Both the position numbers and the translations under genes were made by a program. The notes under the pieces are model-generated. The model was given only the letters and a program-made list of their open reading frames with translations. It was not told the origin of the DNA and did no database searches. A stretch of DNA of 64,000 nucleotides from an uncultured Clostridia bacterium. GTDB taxonomy: Bacteria; Bacillota; Clostridia; UMGS1810. Below are positions 17,032 to 25,598 of the stretch, piece by piece. Every line of letters starts with the position of its first letter. Positions within the stretch are counted from its first letter, which is position 1. The DNA lies in contig CAKSFP010000006.1 of NCBI GenBank assembly GCA_934454585.1, positions 54,177 through 118,176 of the forward strand. Direction: 5' to 3'.

Positions 17032-18192
17032 ATGTACAACAGAGAAATCATAGACAGATTGGTTGATTTCATTTCAAGCAAAGACGGAATCGGTGATAAA
17101 AATCGCTTGCAAACCGCAGTGCAGCAGACTTTTGCTCTCGTAAAAGACAGAAGTGTTTTTTATTGTGATTGGTTTGCCGTAAGGTTTTGCAAAGCTAAGG
17201 CAAGGAATTTTGCCAACACGGTTTTGGCATTGTCGACACTGCATATGTATGATAATCGACCTTTTATCGTTTGTGTTGTTACTCAGACACGCAATTATCT
17301 TATGCTTGCCAATGCCACATTTCTCAAAAAAATCAGTCATTCCTCTCAGGAATTGCGTTGTGACAACATTAAAGGCAGTTTCAACGGAAGTGATATTATG
17401 CGCGATTTTGAGGGGATAGAAAACATCCCGCAAAACTTTGAGTACCTGTATGTTTCACATGAGAACTACAGTTTCGAAGAAAATCTTGCGCGCTTGGTCG
17501 AGGCAACCAACAACATAGCGCCGAGCGGAAGGCGTTTTTTGCCGAATGACGGACAGCTCCGGTGCATAAACGAAGCTGTTGATCGAGCAGTTTCATTTAT
17601 GCAATCCGATGAATATCATGTTTTGAATGAGGATTTGTGTGAACGCGTGTGCGCGGTTGAAACGGAAATTGCGATTGCTGCTTTTATTGATAATGTTAAT
17701 ATGCGCGGGAGGGTAATTGAGTTTTTAATCACAGGTGAAGGAGATTTGAAAACAACTTTAATGAAGTGTCTGCGTGACGGAACTCCTCTCCCTGAGTTCT
17801 ACACTGCCGACAAGCTCGGCGATTATGAACGGAATTTTGAACAATATGCCACAGCGACTGATATTAAAACAAAAGTGCTCTTTTTGTCAAGTGCTCCCAA
17901 GGGATATAATATAGATAAATTGCTTAAATTTCTTTCTGTAGACAAAAGCGTATATTTGATATATGTTGTTGCGATAGATGCGGATAGAACAATACAAACC
18001 CGTTTGTGTTCAATGTTTAACAGACAGATTTTGTACGGAACAAGAATTATGAAACAATGGGCAGGCCGGAATTCTCGGGGTGTTACGCAGTTTGACGGGA
18101 AGGCGTTGCAGTCAGCCGTGGGAAGCTTTGATAATACAATTGACATTGAGGATTCAAAAGAATTTATATCAGCTTGTCTGAAAGATGATTGA
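17032..18192 (+). CDS. Putative restriction endonuclease partnered with the methyltransferase
   Basis: 386 residues, no signal peptide or membrane helix. I do not recognise its family. It immediately follows the methyltransferase (33 bp, own ribosome site ggagg) and precedes a strong terminator, the usual two-gene restriction-modification layout. Residues 45-120 contain a hydrophobic-strand-rich block (FYCDWFAVRFCKAKARNF, then RPFIVCVVTQTRNYLMLAN) that could hold a nuclease core, but I cannot point to a clear PD-(D/E)xK or HNH motif. The role is therefore based mainly on context. Confidence 0.55.
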   Translation: MYNREIIDRLVDFISSKDGIGDKNRLQTAVQQTFALVKDRSVFYCDWFAVRFCKAKARNFANTVLALSTLHMYDNRPFIVCVVTQTRNYLMLANATFLKKISHSSQELRCDNIKGSFNGSDIMRDFEGIENIPQNFEYLYVSHENYSFEENLARLVEATNNIAPSGRRFLPNDGQLRCINEAVDRAVSFMQSDEYHVLNEDLCERVCAVETEIAIAAFIDNVNMRGRVIEFLITGEGDLKTTLMKCLRDGTPLPEFYTADKLGDYERNFEQYATATDIKTKVLFLSSAPKGYNIDKLLKFLSVDKSVYLIYVVAIDADRTIQTRLCSMFNRQILYGTRIMKQWAGRNSRGVTQFDGKALQSAVGSFDNTIDIEDSKEFISACLKDD

Positions 18193-18203
18193 TTTCAAAT
18201 AAT

Positions 18204-18246
18204 AAAAATGCTCTGCGAAAATATTGAAATTTCGCAGAGCATTTCT
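18204..18246. terminator. Bidirectional rho-independent terminator
   Basis: A perfect 15-bp stem (aaatgctctgcgaaa / tttcgcagagcattt) with a 9-nt loop and A/T runs on both sides, between the convergent endonuclease and HIT genes. Confidence 0.9.
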
Positions 18247-18260
18247 TTAACGAAAATTCA

Positions 18261-18605
18261 TCATCCGGGCGGCCACTGCATATATCTGCCGGCAAGCAGA
18301 TGAAAATGCAAATGTCCCACGGTTTGTCCGCCGTCCTTTCCGCAGTTGTTTACTATACGGAAACCGTCTTTGTCAAATCCCATGTCACGGGCAATTTTGC
18401 CGGCAACGCAGAATATGTGACCAACCACGGCCGCGGATTCCCCGTCAAGCTCCAGCGCAGATTTTATGTGCGCCTTGGGCACTATGAGGATATGCACCGG
18501 TGCCTCGGGATTGAGGTCCTTGAAAGCGGCAACCTTGTCATCTTCGTACACCAGTTTGGTGGGAATTTCGCCGTTGGCTATTTTGCAAAAAATGCAATCT
18601 TCCAT
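18261..18605 (-). CDS. HIT-family nucleotide-binding protein
   Basis: 114 residues from ATG 18605 (MEDCIFCKIANGEIPTK, ribosome site gggggtg upstream). The histidine triad is HLHFHLLAG near the C-terminus and two N-terminal cysteines are conserved in the HINT group. These proteins hydrolyse aminoacyl- or other phosphoramidate adenylates. It lies 67 bp downstream of alaS on the same strand, so shared transcription is likely. An upstream open frame extending it to 18776 is inside alaS and is not part of the protein. Confidence 0.92.
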   Translation of the reverse strand: MEDCIFCKIANGEIPTKLVYEDDKVAAFKDLNPEAPVHILIVPKAHIKSALELDGESAAVVGHIFCVAGKIARDMGFDKDGFRIVNNCGKDGGQTVGHLHFHLLAGRYMQWPPG

Positions 18606-18672
18606 TTGTATCACCCCCGTGAATAAAGTAATAGGTAACAGTGAAAAGTGAATAAGTTCGGTTGAATTTATA

Positions 18673-21297
18673 TTAAATAAACTGCTCCGCTGCCGCGAGT
18701 GCCTCGTCAACTTTTGACACATCCTTGCCGCCGCCGCGCGCCATGTCCGGCTTGCCGCCGCCGCTGCCGCCCGCAATTGCCGTCACACCTTTTATAATCT
18801 TGCCTGCCGCAACGCCTTTTGCCACAGCGTCTTTGTTTGCCATGCACACAAAGCTTATCTTGCCGTCCTTAACTCCGCACAGGAGCACTGCCAGAGCGCC
18901 GTCCGCCTTGTCGCGAATCTGCTCCGCCGCAACTATAAGCTCGTTCATGTCCATGTCATCTTTCTTTGCGGCTATTACTTTTACGCCGTTTATCTCTTTT
19001 GCGTCCGCCATGATGTCTGCCGCCGCATTGCTTGCGAGTTTGGAACGCATGGATTCGACGGTTCTCTGTGCCTCTTTCAGTTCTGCCACAGTCTTTTCGG
19101 CACGGATGTCAATTTCGTTGACATTTGCCGATTTGAGCACTTGCGCCGTCCTTGAGATGAGCGCCTCTTTCTCGGTGATATAGTCAAGCACTGCCGAGCC
19201 GGTTATCGCCTCGATACGGCGTGTACCTGCCGCAACGCCTGATTCGGACAGAATTTTGAAAAGTCCTGCCTGAGCAGTGTTCTTAAGATGTGTGCCGCCG
19301 CAGAATTCCATTGAATAATCGCCCATGGTAACCACTCTTACCACTGCGCCGTATTTCTCACCGAACTGCGCGGTTGCGCCGAGTTTTTTTGCCTCGTCTA
19401 TCGGCAGCTCTTTCACCTCTATCGGCATGGATTCCATTATTGCATTATTCACTTTTTCCTCGGTCTGCTTAATCTGCTCGGGCGTCATTGCCTCGAAGTG
19501 GGAGAAGTCAAATCTGAGGTGGTGTGCAGTGACTTCGGAGCCTGCCTGTGCCACATGAACGCCGAGAACCTCTTTGAGTGCCTTGTGCAACAGGTGAGTT
19601 GCGCTGTGGTTGCGGCATATCGCCATGCGGTTTGCCTTGCACACTGTCATGTGAACCTTGTCTTCCGTGTTGAGAGTGCCTTTTTCCACTTTCACAAAGT
19701 GCATATACACTCCGTTTCCGTTTTTCTTGGTGTCGACAACCTTTGCGATTGCCTTGGAGGTGGTTATGGTGCCTTTGTCACCTGCCTGACCACCCATCTC
19801 TGCGTAGAACGGACTGCGGTCTGTCACGATTATGCCGTGTTCGCCTTCGCTTATTGCCGCAGACATCTCGCCTTCGGTAGCCATGCAAAGAACGGTTGCG
19901 TCGGTGTCCGGGTCATCATAGCCGACAAACTCCGTTGCCGCAACGCCGTCAAATGCAAATGCGTTGTCGTCATCCCAGCTGGAGCCGTCCTTACGCGCAG
20001 TGCGCGCCATGTTTTTTTGCTTGTCAAGTTCTTTGTCAAAACCGTCTCTGTCCACATCAAGCCCGTTTTCCTCACATATTTCCACGGTAAGGTCAATCGG
20101 GAATCCGTATGTGTCGTTCAACTTGAACGCTTTTTCGCCGGAGAGGACTTTCTCGCCGTTTTTCTTTGCCTCGGCAATGTAGTCGTCCAAAATCTGCGTT
20201 CCGTTGTCTATTGTCTTTGCAAAACGGTCTTCCTCTATTCTGATAATTTTTTTAATGTAGTCTCTCTTTTCATCCAATTCAGGATAACCTTGCTTGGATT
20301 CGTCAATAACCGTGTCGGCAACCTGATAGAGAAATTCTCCCTGTATGTCGAGCAATTTGCCGTGTCTTGCGGCGCGGCGCAACAGACGGCGGAGCACATA
20401 ACCTCTGCCCTCGTTGGATGGGATAACTCCGTCTGACACCATCATAACCGTGCTTCTGATGTGGTCTGTGATAACTCGCAGCGATACATCAGTCTTGTCG
20501 TCTTTTTTGTACTCAACTCCGGCAATACGCGAGATGTGTTTCATGATGTTTTGCACAGTGTCAACCTCAAACAGGTTGTCCACACCCTGAACTATTGCCG
20601 CAAGACGCTCAAGCCCCATTCCTGTGTCTATGTTCGGGTGGTCAAGGCGGTTGTAGTTGCCGTCCTCATCTTTGTCAAACTGGGTGAACACCAGGTTCCA
20701 CACTTCCATGAAACGGTCGCAGTCACAGCCAAGCTTGCAGTCAGGCTTGCCACAGCTGTATTCAATGCCGCGGTCGACATGGATCTCGGAGCATGGGCCG
20801 CATGGGCCTGTACCGTGCTCCCAGAAGTTGTCTTCTTTGCCCATCTTGACAACCCTCTCGGGCGATACGCCTATCTCGTTTATCCAGATGTCGCGCGCCT
20901 CGTCGTCCTCCTCATATACGGTTACCCACAGTTTGTCCTCGGGCAGGCCCACGACTTCGGTGAGGAACTCCCAACCCCAGGCTATTGCTTCGCGTTTGAA
21001 GTAGTCTCCGAATGAGAAGTTGCCCAGCATTTCGAAAAATGTACCGTGGCGCGCCGTCTTGCCAACACACTCTATGTCGGGCGTCCTTATGCACTTCTGA
21101 CAGGTGGTGACCCTCTTGCGCGGCGGAGTTTCTGCGCCGGTGAACCATTTTTTCATCGGTGCCATGCCCGAGTTAATGAGCAAAAGGCTTGCGTCGTTCT
21201 TCGGCACAAGTGAAAAACTGCCAAGACGCAGACATCCTTTTGACTCAAAATAACTCAAAAATTTCTCCCTGAGCTCGTTCAATCCCATGTATTTCAT
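18673..21297 (-). CDS. alaS: Alanyl-tRNA synthetase
   Basis: A class II synthetase of 874 residues. The N-terminal part has FFEMLGNFSFGDYFK and GPCGPCSEIH; the editing domain carries HSATHLLHKAL and the zinc-site FCGGTHLKNT. The C-terminal oligomerisation region ends in GGSGGGKPDMARGGG (near 860), the glycine-rich C-Ala motif. It charges tRNA-Ala and clears serine or glycine. I take ATG 21297 (MKYMGLNELR), since aaagga lies about 10 bp upstream; TTG 21306 is too near it, and ATG 21288 (MGLNELR) is another candidate. Confidence 0.97.
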   Translation of the reverse strand: MKYMGLNELREKFLSYFESKGCLRLGSFSLVPKNDASLLLINSGMAPMKKWFTGAETPPRKRVTTCQKCIRTPDIECVGKTARHGTFFEMLGNFSFGDYFKREAIAWGWEFLTEVVGLPEDKLWVTVYEEDDEARDIWINEIGVSPERVVKMGKEDNFWEHGTGPCGPCSEIHVDRGIEYSCGKPDCKLGCDCDRFMEVWNLVFTQFDKDEDGNYNRLDHPNIDTGMGLERLAAIVQGVDNLFEVDTVQNIMKHISRIAGVEYKKDDKTDVSLRVITDHIRSTVMMVSDGVIPSNEGRGYVLRRLLRRAARHGKLLDIQGEFLYQVADTVIDESKQGYPELDEKRDYIKKIIRIEEDRFAKTIDNGTQILDDYIAEAKKNGEKVLSGEKAFKLNDTYGFPIDLTVEICEENGLDVDRDGFDKELDKQKNMARTARKDGSSWDDDNAFAFDGVAATEFVGYDDPDTDATVLCMATEGEMSAAISEGEHGIIVTDRSPFYAEMGGQAGDKGTITTSKAIAKVVDTKKNGNGVYMHFVKVEKGTLNTEDKVHMTVCKANRMAICRNHSATHLLHKALKEVLGVHVAQAGSEVTAHHLRFDFSHFEAMTPEQIKQTEEKVNNAIMESMPIEVKELPIDEAKKLGATAQFGEKYGAVVRVVTMGDYSMEFCGGTHLKNTAQAGLFKILSESGVAAGTRRIEAITGSAVLDYITEKEALISRTAQVLKSANVNEIDIRAEKTVAELKEAQRTVESMRSKLASNAAADIMADAKEINGVKVIAAKKDDMDMNELIVAAEQIRDKADGALAVLLCGVKDGKISFVCMANKDAVAKGVAAGKIIKGVTAIAGGSGGGKPDMARGGGKDVSKVDEALAAAEQFI

Positions 21298-21362
21298 CAA
21301 TATCAATTCCTTTCAGCGGATTGTATCTTTCGTCGGAACAAATTAATTCCAATACTGTTTAT

Positions 21363-21390
21363 TGTATAACAAACCGAGGGCGTTTGTCAA
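21363..21390 (-). promoter_or_regulatory. Promoter of alaS
   Basis: On the minus strand TTGACA (21385-21390) is followed after 16 bp by TATACA (21363-21368); an overlapping TACAAT (21361-21366) would give 18 bp. The leader would be about 60 nt, too short for a T-box. Confidence 0.55.
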
Positions 21391-21412
21391 CACCGCACGG
21401 CGTTTTTCGACA

Positions 21413-22276
21413 TTATTCATAAATTTTGTCGGCAATAAGTGCAAAATCGTCAAGAGATAGTGTCTCTCCGCGGCGGTTTGCATCTATGCCGAGTGATGAC
21501 AGCAGCTCCGTGATTTCCTGTTTTGATTTGGAGAAAGCGCCGCTGTTTGCAAGGGCATTCGGCAGAGTTTTGCGCCTCTGACCGAAAGCGGCTTTCACCA
21601 CGGTGAAGTAGCGCTTTGCATCGCTCACATCCACGGCCGGTTTCTCGCGCATTTTCAGCGATATCACCGCCGATTCCACTTTCGGTTGCGGTATGAAAGA
21701 TGAACGCGGCACTTTGGTTATCAGCTGCGGCACACTGTAGAAATTCACCGCCACGCTTATTGCACCGTATTCCTTTGTTCCGGGTGCCGCGGCGAGACGC
21801 TGCGCAACCTCTTTTTGAATCATTATCACAATTTCGTCTATGGGCAGACCGCCCTCAAGCAGCATCATTATTATCGGCGTGGTGATGTAGTAGGGCAGGT
21901 TTGCCGCCACTTTAACCTTTTCGCCCTCACCGAATTTCTCTTTGATGAGCTCGGCTATATCTGTTTTCATTATGTCCGCGTGCACTATTTCCAGGTTGTC
22001 AAATTCCGCCGTGTTTTCACTCAGCACGGGGATTACGCTGTCGTCAATCTCCACCGAGACGACTTTTTTTGCCGCGGCGCACAGCCTCTGGGTCAGTGTG
22101 CCGAAACCGGGGCCGATTTCGAGCACATTTGTGTTTTTGTCTATTGCGGCGGCGTCAATCATGGAGTCAAGCACGCGCTCGTCAATCAGAAAATTCTGAC
22201 CGAGAGATTTTGAAAAGCGAAAACCGCTCTCAGACAGGATTTCTTTTACAACAGCCGCCGAGGCCAAGTTTTTCAT
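21413..22276 (-). CDS. rsmA: 16S rRNA dimethyladenosine methyltransferase RsmA (KsgA)
   Basis: 287 residues. SAM-binding motif I is VLEIGPGFGTLT (about residues 50-61), the catalytic motif IV is NLPYY (about 126-130), and the N-terminal SLGQNFLID is conserved. RsmA dimethylates two adjacent adenines near the 3' end of 16S rRNA as a late checkpoint of 30S assembly. The ribosome site aaaggag lies 7 bp upstream, within a few bases of the mobile element's target duplication. Before that insertion its ATG would have overlapped the stop of the upstream CCA gene. Confidence 0.96.
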   Translation of the reverse strand: MKNLASAAVVKEILSESGFRFSKSLGQNFLIDERVLDSMIDAAAIDKNTNVLEIGPGFGTLTQRLCAAAKKVVSVEIDDSVIPVLSENTAEFDNLEIVHADIMKTDIAELIKEKFGEGEKVKVAANLPYYITTPIIMMLLEGGLPIDEIVIMIQKEVAQRLAAAPGTKEYGAISVAVNFYSVPQLITKVPRSSFIPQPKVESAVISLKMREKPAVDVSDAKRYFTVVKAAFGQRRKTLPNALANSGAFSKSKQEITELLSSLGIDANRRGETLSLDDFALIADKIYE

Positions 22277-22290
22277 GTTATTTCTCCTTT

Positions 22291-22623
22291 TATATAATCC
22301 GTTTAGCCGTTTGTAAAATTACCGAAATGCACATTGCAAGCGCATTTCAATGGCATAAACAAGTTTAGCTTTCTCCACTTCATGAATCCCACCACCGCCT
22401 TTTTCACATGATTATTATTTTAATATTAAAATAATAATCAGTGGGCGGTCCCCCTCCCTTTAAGGCAAGGGAGGCTTTCTCCGACAGCACAAACTATCGC
22501 CCGAGCGAAAGGCGCCCTTGCTAAAGGGAGCTGTCACCGTAGGTGACTGAGGGATTCAAAAAAATGCAAAAAGTTATCCGCATTTTTTAGTTCGTAATTT
22601 TACAATCACCTATATAATCCGTT
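22291..22623. mobile_element. MITE-like element copy 2 with 13-bp target-site duplication
   Basis: The element body is 22304-22610 (307 bp), flanked by exact 13-bp repeats TATATAATCCGTT at 22291-22303 and 22611-22623. It aligns with copy 1 (5612-5876) along nearly its whole length, for example gagctgtcaccgtaggtgac near the right end. Subterminal inverted repeats ttgtaaaattac are exact here (22311-22322 and complement near 22594-22605). Copy 2 has about 42 extra bases near position 120 that include a 32-bp perfect palindrome (22409-22440). Its right end supplies the last codons and stop of the CCA-adding gene. Confidence 0.9.
22409..22440. repeat. 32-bp perfect palindrome inside element copy 2
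   Basis: tgattattattttaat followed directly by its exact reverse complement, made of A/T except for the end pair. It is absent from copy 1, where the same place has ccgctaacgcgg. Confidence 0.85.
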
Positions 22624-24233
22624 AAATCCTCTTTTGTGTTTTTCACCTTTTCGCTCATCACCGCATCAAGCAGCTTTTCCAGCGCCGTGCCTATCTCTTT
22701 GCCCTCATATCCGAGGGCGACCATGTCGCCGCCGTTCACTGCAAGCTGTGCAATGCCGCAGCAGTCTCCGTCCGCCTTTATCTCCTCCGCAATGCGTTTC
22801 ACTTCGCCCATCGTCTCGTTGTCGGCATATATTCGCACAAAATCGGCAAGAACGGGCAAAAAATCAACCCCGAATGTTGCCGCCGCGCGCCGTACGGACA
22901 CCCTGTCGGGCACGATGTCAAAATTTCTGTTCTCTGTCAGACGGATAACAGCGGTGCGCGTATTTCCGTCGGTTTTGAGTCTGCCGCAGATGTCCGCCGC
23001 ACTTTGCGGTGCGGCGCATGTCGTGAGCATGGCAAGGCGAAAATCCGCACGCCCGGGGCATTTGTCCATGCATTCAATCGCACGGTCATATCCGTCCGTG
23101 TCAAGCTGTGGCAAAATTTCAAAAATAACGCTCCTGTATTCACTCATGATTCTTGACGCGGAATCTCCGCAGAGTAGTTTTTTCAACTCCGCAAAAATCC
23201 TCTCCGCCGATATGCCGGCGAGCAGACGGGCGTATCGGCGCACCGCTGCGCAAGTTTCACCCTCAATCTCAAACCCGAGGGCCGAGGCAAAACGGATGCA
23301 CCGCAGAATTCTGAGCGCATCTTCGTTGAAACGCACCGCCGCATTTCCTACACAGGCGATGCGCCCGGCGGCGATGTCCGTCTCGCCGCCGAAAGGATCT
23401 GCGATTTTTCCGTTTCTGTCCATGGCGATTGCATTCATGCAAAAGTCGCGCCGCGCCAGATCCTCACGCAGATTTCGCGTAAAGCTGACTGCCGTGGGAT
23501 GGCGATTGTCGGCGTACTCACCGTCTATTCGATATGTGGTGATCTCTATGTTCTCTCCGCCGTCAACCACCGTCACCGTGCCGTGCTTTATACCTGTCGG
23601 CACTACGGTGAAATCGGCAAAACACTCCGTTACCTCGTTCGGCGTGGCATTTGTGGTCAGGTCATAGTCGGACGGTATTCTGCCCATGAGCATATCGCGC
23701 ACACAGCCGCCTACGGCGTATGCCTCATATCCGTTGTCGTTCAGCCGTTTCAGGGCGTTTTTTATTTTGTGCGGCAGTGCCGCCGACATCATTTCCGCAT
23801 CAAGTGCGTCCGTTTGAGTCTCGTCAAATATTTTTATGCCGTTCCCGCGCAGCAGTGCTGCCGTGATTCCGGCGCCGCTTATCTTTTTGCCCGAGAATGT
23901 GCCGTCATATATGTTTTTGCTGCCGCATGAAGGGCTGTTTTGCTTTAGCATGGCGTATCTTGCGCCCGATTTTTGCGCATATTCAAGTGCGATATGTGCG
24001 CCTTTTTCAAAAAAATTCGTCACATCGTCACCGTTTGAGTTTATCACTCTGCCGCCGATTATCTCGGACGGGGCGCGCGGAGTCGACATTCCGCCGAAAA
24101 CCTCGGGACACACCGGCACAAGCCTGTCCGCTTTGCGCCAACGATCGATAATCGGATTGTCAAGGCGATTGTTTCCGCCGTTGTATTTCACATTTTCACC
24201 TAAGAGACAGGCGGATATCAGTATTTTGTCCAT
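22587..24233 (-). CDS. cca: Fusion of DUF523 (TudS-like Fe-S desulfidase) and CCA tRNA nucleotidyltransferase
   Basis: 548 residues in two parts. Residues 1-145 are a DUF523 domain with three conserved cysteines, Cys9 (SACLLG), Cys42 (VPVCPEV) and Cys103 (NSPSCGS), positioned to hold the [4Fe-4S] cluster known in the thiouracil desulfidase TudS. Residues about 158-540 are a class II CCA-adding enzyme: YAVGGCVRDMLMG, SDYDLTT with the catalytic Asp pair, RRDFCMNAIA, and FNEDALRILR. The second part builds or repairs the tRNA 3' CCA end. The last seven residues (GDCKITN) and the stop come from the inserted mobile element. Without it the reading frame would end DYIKGEIT with its TGA overlapping the rsmA ATG. 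Confidence 0.92.
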   Translation of the reverse strand: MDKILISACLLGENVKYNGGNNRLDNPIIDRWRKADRLVPVCPEVFGGMSTPRAPSEIIGGRVINSNGDDVTNFFEKGAHIALEYAQKSGARYAMLKQNSPSCGSKNIYDGTFSGKKISGAGITAALLRGNGIKIFDETQTDALDAEMMSAALPHKIKNALKRLNDNGYEAYAVGGCVRDMLMGRIPSDYDLTTNATPNEVTECFADFTVVPTGIKHGTVTVVDGGENIEITTYRIDGEYADNRHPTAVSFTRNLREDLARRDFCMNAIAMDRNGKIADPFGGETDIAAGRIACVGNAAVRFNEDALRILRCIRFASALGFEIEGETCAAVRRYARLLAGISAERIFAELKKLLCGDSASRIMSEYRSVIFEILPQLDTDGYDRAIECMDKCPGRADFRLAMLTTCAAPQSAADICGRLKTDGNTRTAVIRLTENRNFDIVPDRVSVRRAAATFGVDFLPVLADFVRIYADNETMGEVKRIAEEIKADGDCCGIAQLAVNGGDMVALGYEGKEIGTALEKLLDAVMSEKVKNTKEDLTDYIGDCKITN

Positions 24234-24340
24234 TTCGTTTCACCACCGTGTGACAAATTTTCATAAAGACGAGTGGATATATATTTATTTTTGAGTGAAC
24301 GAGTTCCGCAAAATGTGCGTCGAAAATACTTCGTCAAATG

Positions 24341-24406
24341 ATGTGTATGTGTTTTTTATTCTCAGACGGCACAAGACTTTGCGTGTATCAAAAATATATA
24401 CCCGCG
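24341..24406. repeat. Dispersed palindromic repeat, unit B (single arm)
   Basis: gtgtatgtgttttttattct (24343-24362) then cagacggcacaag, related to the arms at 25438-25521 and 7491-7510. The part cagacggcacaag...atatacccg also matches 44682-44722. It lies between the cca and DMT-permease genes. Confidence 0.5.
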
Positions 24407-24420
24407 ATCCGATCACAAAA

Positions 24421-25326
24421 TTAATTATCGGTCTGCATTTTTCTCTCCGGCAACTGCACCAGAACAATCGCTCCGAACGCCAGCACACAGCCGAAAAGCT
24501 CCTTTCCGCTCATTCCCTGACCGAGTATGACCCATCCGGCAAGTGCGGAGAACACCGATTCCATGCTCATGACTATGGATGCGACGGTCGGCTCGGCGTA
24601 TTTCTGACCGATTATCTGCAAAGTGTATGCCACGCCGCAAGACATGAGACCCGAGTACAGGATAGGCACGGTACATTTCATGATGTCTGCCATAACCGGT
24701 TTTTCAAATATGAACATTGCAATGATGTTGAGTGTGCCGGCAACAAGAAATTGCAGACAACTCAGCTTTACTCCGTCAACCTTGGGCGAAAAATGGTCCA
24801 CCGTGAGTATGTGGAACGCAAAGAGCAGAGCGCACACAAGGGTTATTGCGTCACCGCGGTTCATGGCGCCGCCACCGCCGCCGAGACAGAGGAAGTATAA
24901 TCCCGTGAGCGCCACAGCGACACTGGCAAAAACCATAGGACGGATTTTTTTGCCGAGGAATACACTTATTATCGGCACGATTATCATGTACATGGCAGTG
25001 ATGAAACCCGACTTGCCCGCCGTGGTGAACTTGAGCCCGTATGTCTGCACCGTACTCGCCAGGCAGAGAAATATTCCGCAGGCTATGCCGCCTTTTATGA
25101 GATTTTTTTTCTCGTCTTTGAGCTCTTGTTCGGTTGCGTCGCGCTTAATTGTGGCGCCGCGCACAGCTATTATCGGCAGCAGCGACACACAGCCGAGCAG
25201 GGTTCTTATTCCGTTGAATGTGTTCGGCTCTATCACTTCCATACCGACGCTTTGCGACACGAACGATATGCCCCATATTATAGCCGTCAGGGCGAGTATT
25301 AGCGTTCCTTGAAGTCTTTTGTTCAT
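24421..25326 (-). CDS. EamA/DMT-superfamily permease
   Basis: 301 residues with about ten hydrophobic helices in two EamA repeats. The start TLILALTAIIWGISFVSQS is typical, and the second repeat has ILYSGLMSCGVAYTLQIIGQ with the family's conserved small-residue helix, followed by SVFSALAGWVILGQ. Members export or exchange metabolites such as amino acids; the substrate cannot be read from sequence. It has its own short upstream region and is flanked on both sides by copies of a palindromic repeat. Confidence 0.9.
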   Translation of the reverse strand: MNKRLQGTLILALTAIIWGISFVSQSVGMEVIEPNTFNGIRTLLGCVSLLPIIAVRGATIKRDATEQELKDEKKNLIKGGIACGIFLCLASTVQTYGLKFTTAGKSGFITAMYMIIVPIISVFLGKKIRPMVFASVAVALTGLYFLCLGGGGGAMNRGDAITLVCALLFAFHILTVDHFSPKVDGVKLSCLQFLVAGTLNIIAMFIFEKPVMADIMKCTVPILYSGLMSCGVAYTLQIIGQKYAEPTVASIVMSMESVFSALAGWVILGQGMSGKELFGCVLAFGAIVLVQLPERKMQTDN

Positions 25327-25437
25327 CTTTTGTTGCCTTCTTTCTTAATCGCTGCACAGTTTATTCGGACAGGTGTATTTTATTATGAGAAATTATCACA
25401 TCTTCATTTGTGCGCTACAAAGTTATCCTCAAAGGAT

Positions 25438-25521
25438 GTGTATGTGTTTTTTATTCTCAGACGACGAGTTCAGCGCTACTGCACTGCTGTCCGAGGAGTC
25501 AAGAATAAAAAATACATACAC
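25438..25521. repeat. Dispersed palindromic repeat, unit C (complete hairpin)
   Basis: Arm gtgtatgtgttttttattct (25438-25457) is the reverse complement, with one mismatch, of 25502-25521, with 44 bp between them. This is the only place in the window with both arms in hairpin orientation, so it may be the complete unit of the family. It lies upstream of the DMT permease gene and downstream of the flippase gene. Confidence 0.6.
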
Positions 25522-25598
25522 AGACGGCGCAAAATTGAGGAGATGCATAAAATATATCTGCCCGAATCGCTGCATAATACGAGAATGTACTGAATCTA

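Noticed and set aside
21307..21400. T-box riboswitch before alaS (and before leuS)
   Set aside because: The predicted alaS leader is only about 60 nt, and leuS follows rsfS after 15 bp, so there is no room for a T-box.
25327..25598. CRISPR-like array
   Set aside because: The repeated motif occurs only as inverted arms with a single spacer, with no regular direct repeats and no cas genes in the window.
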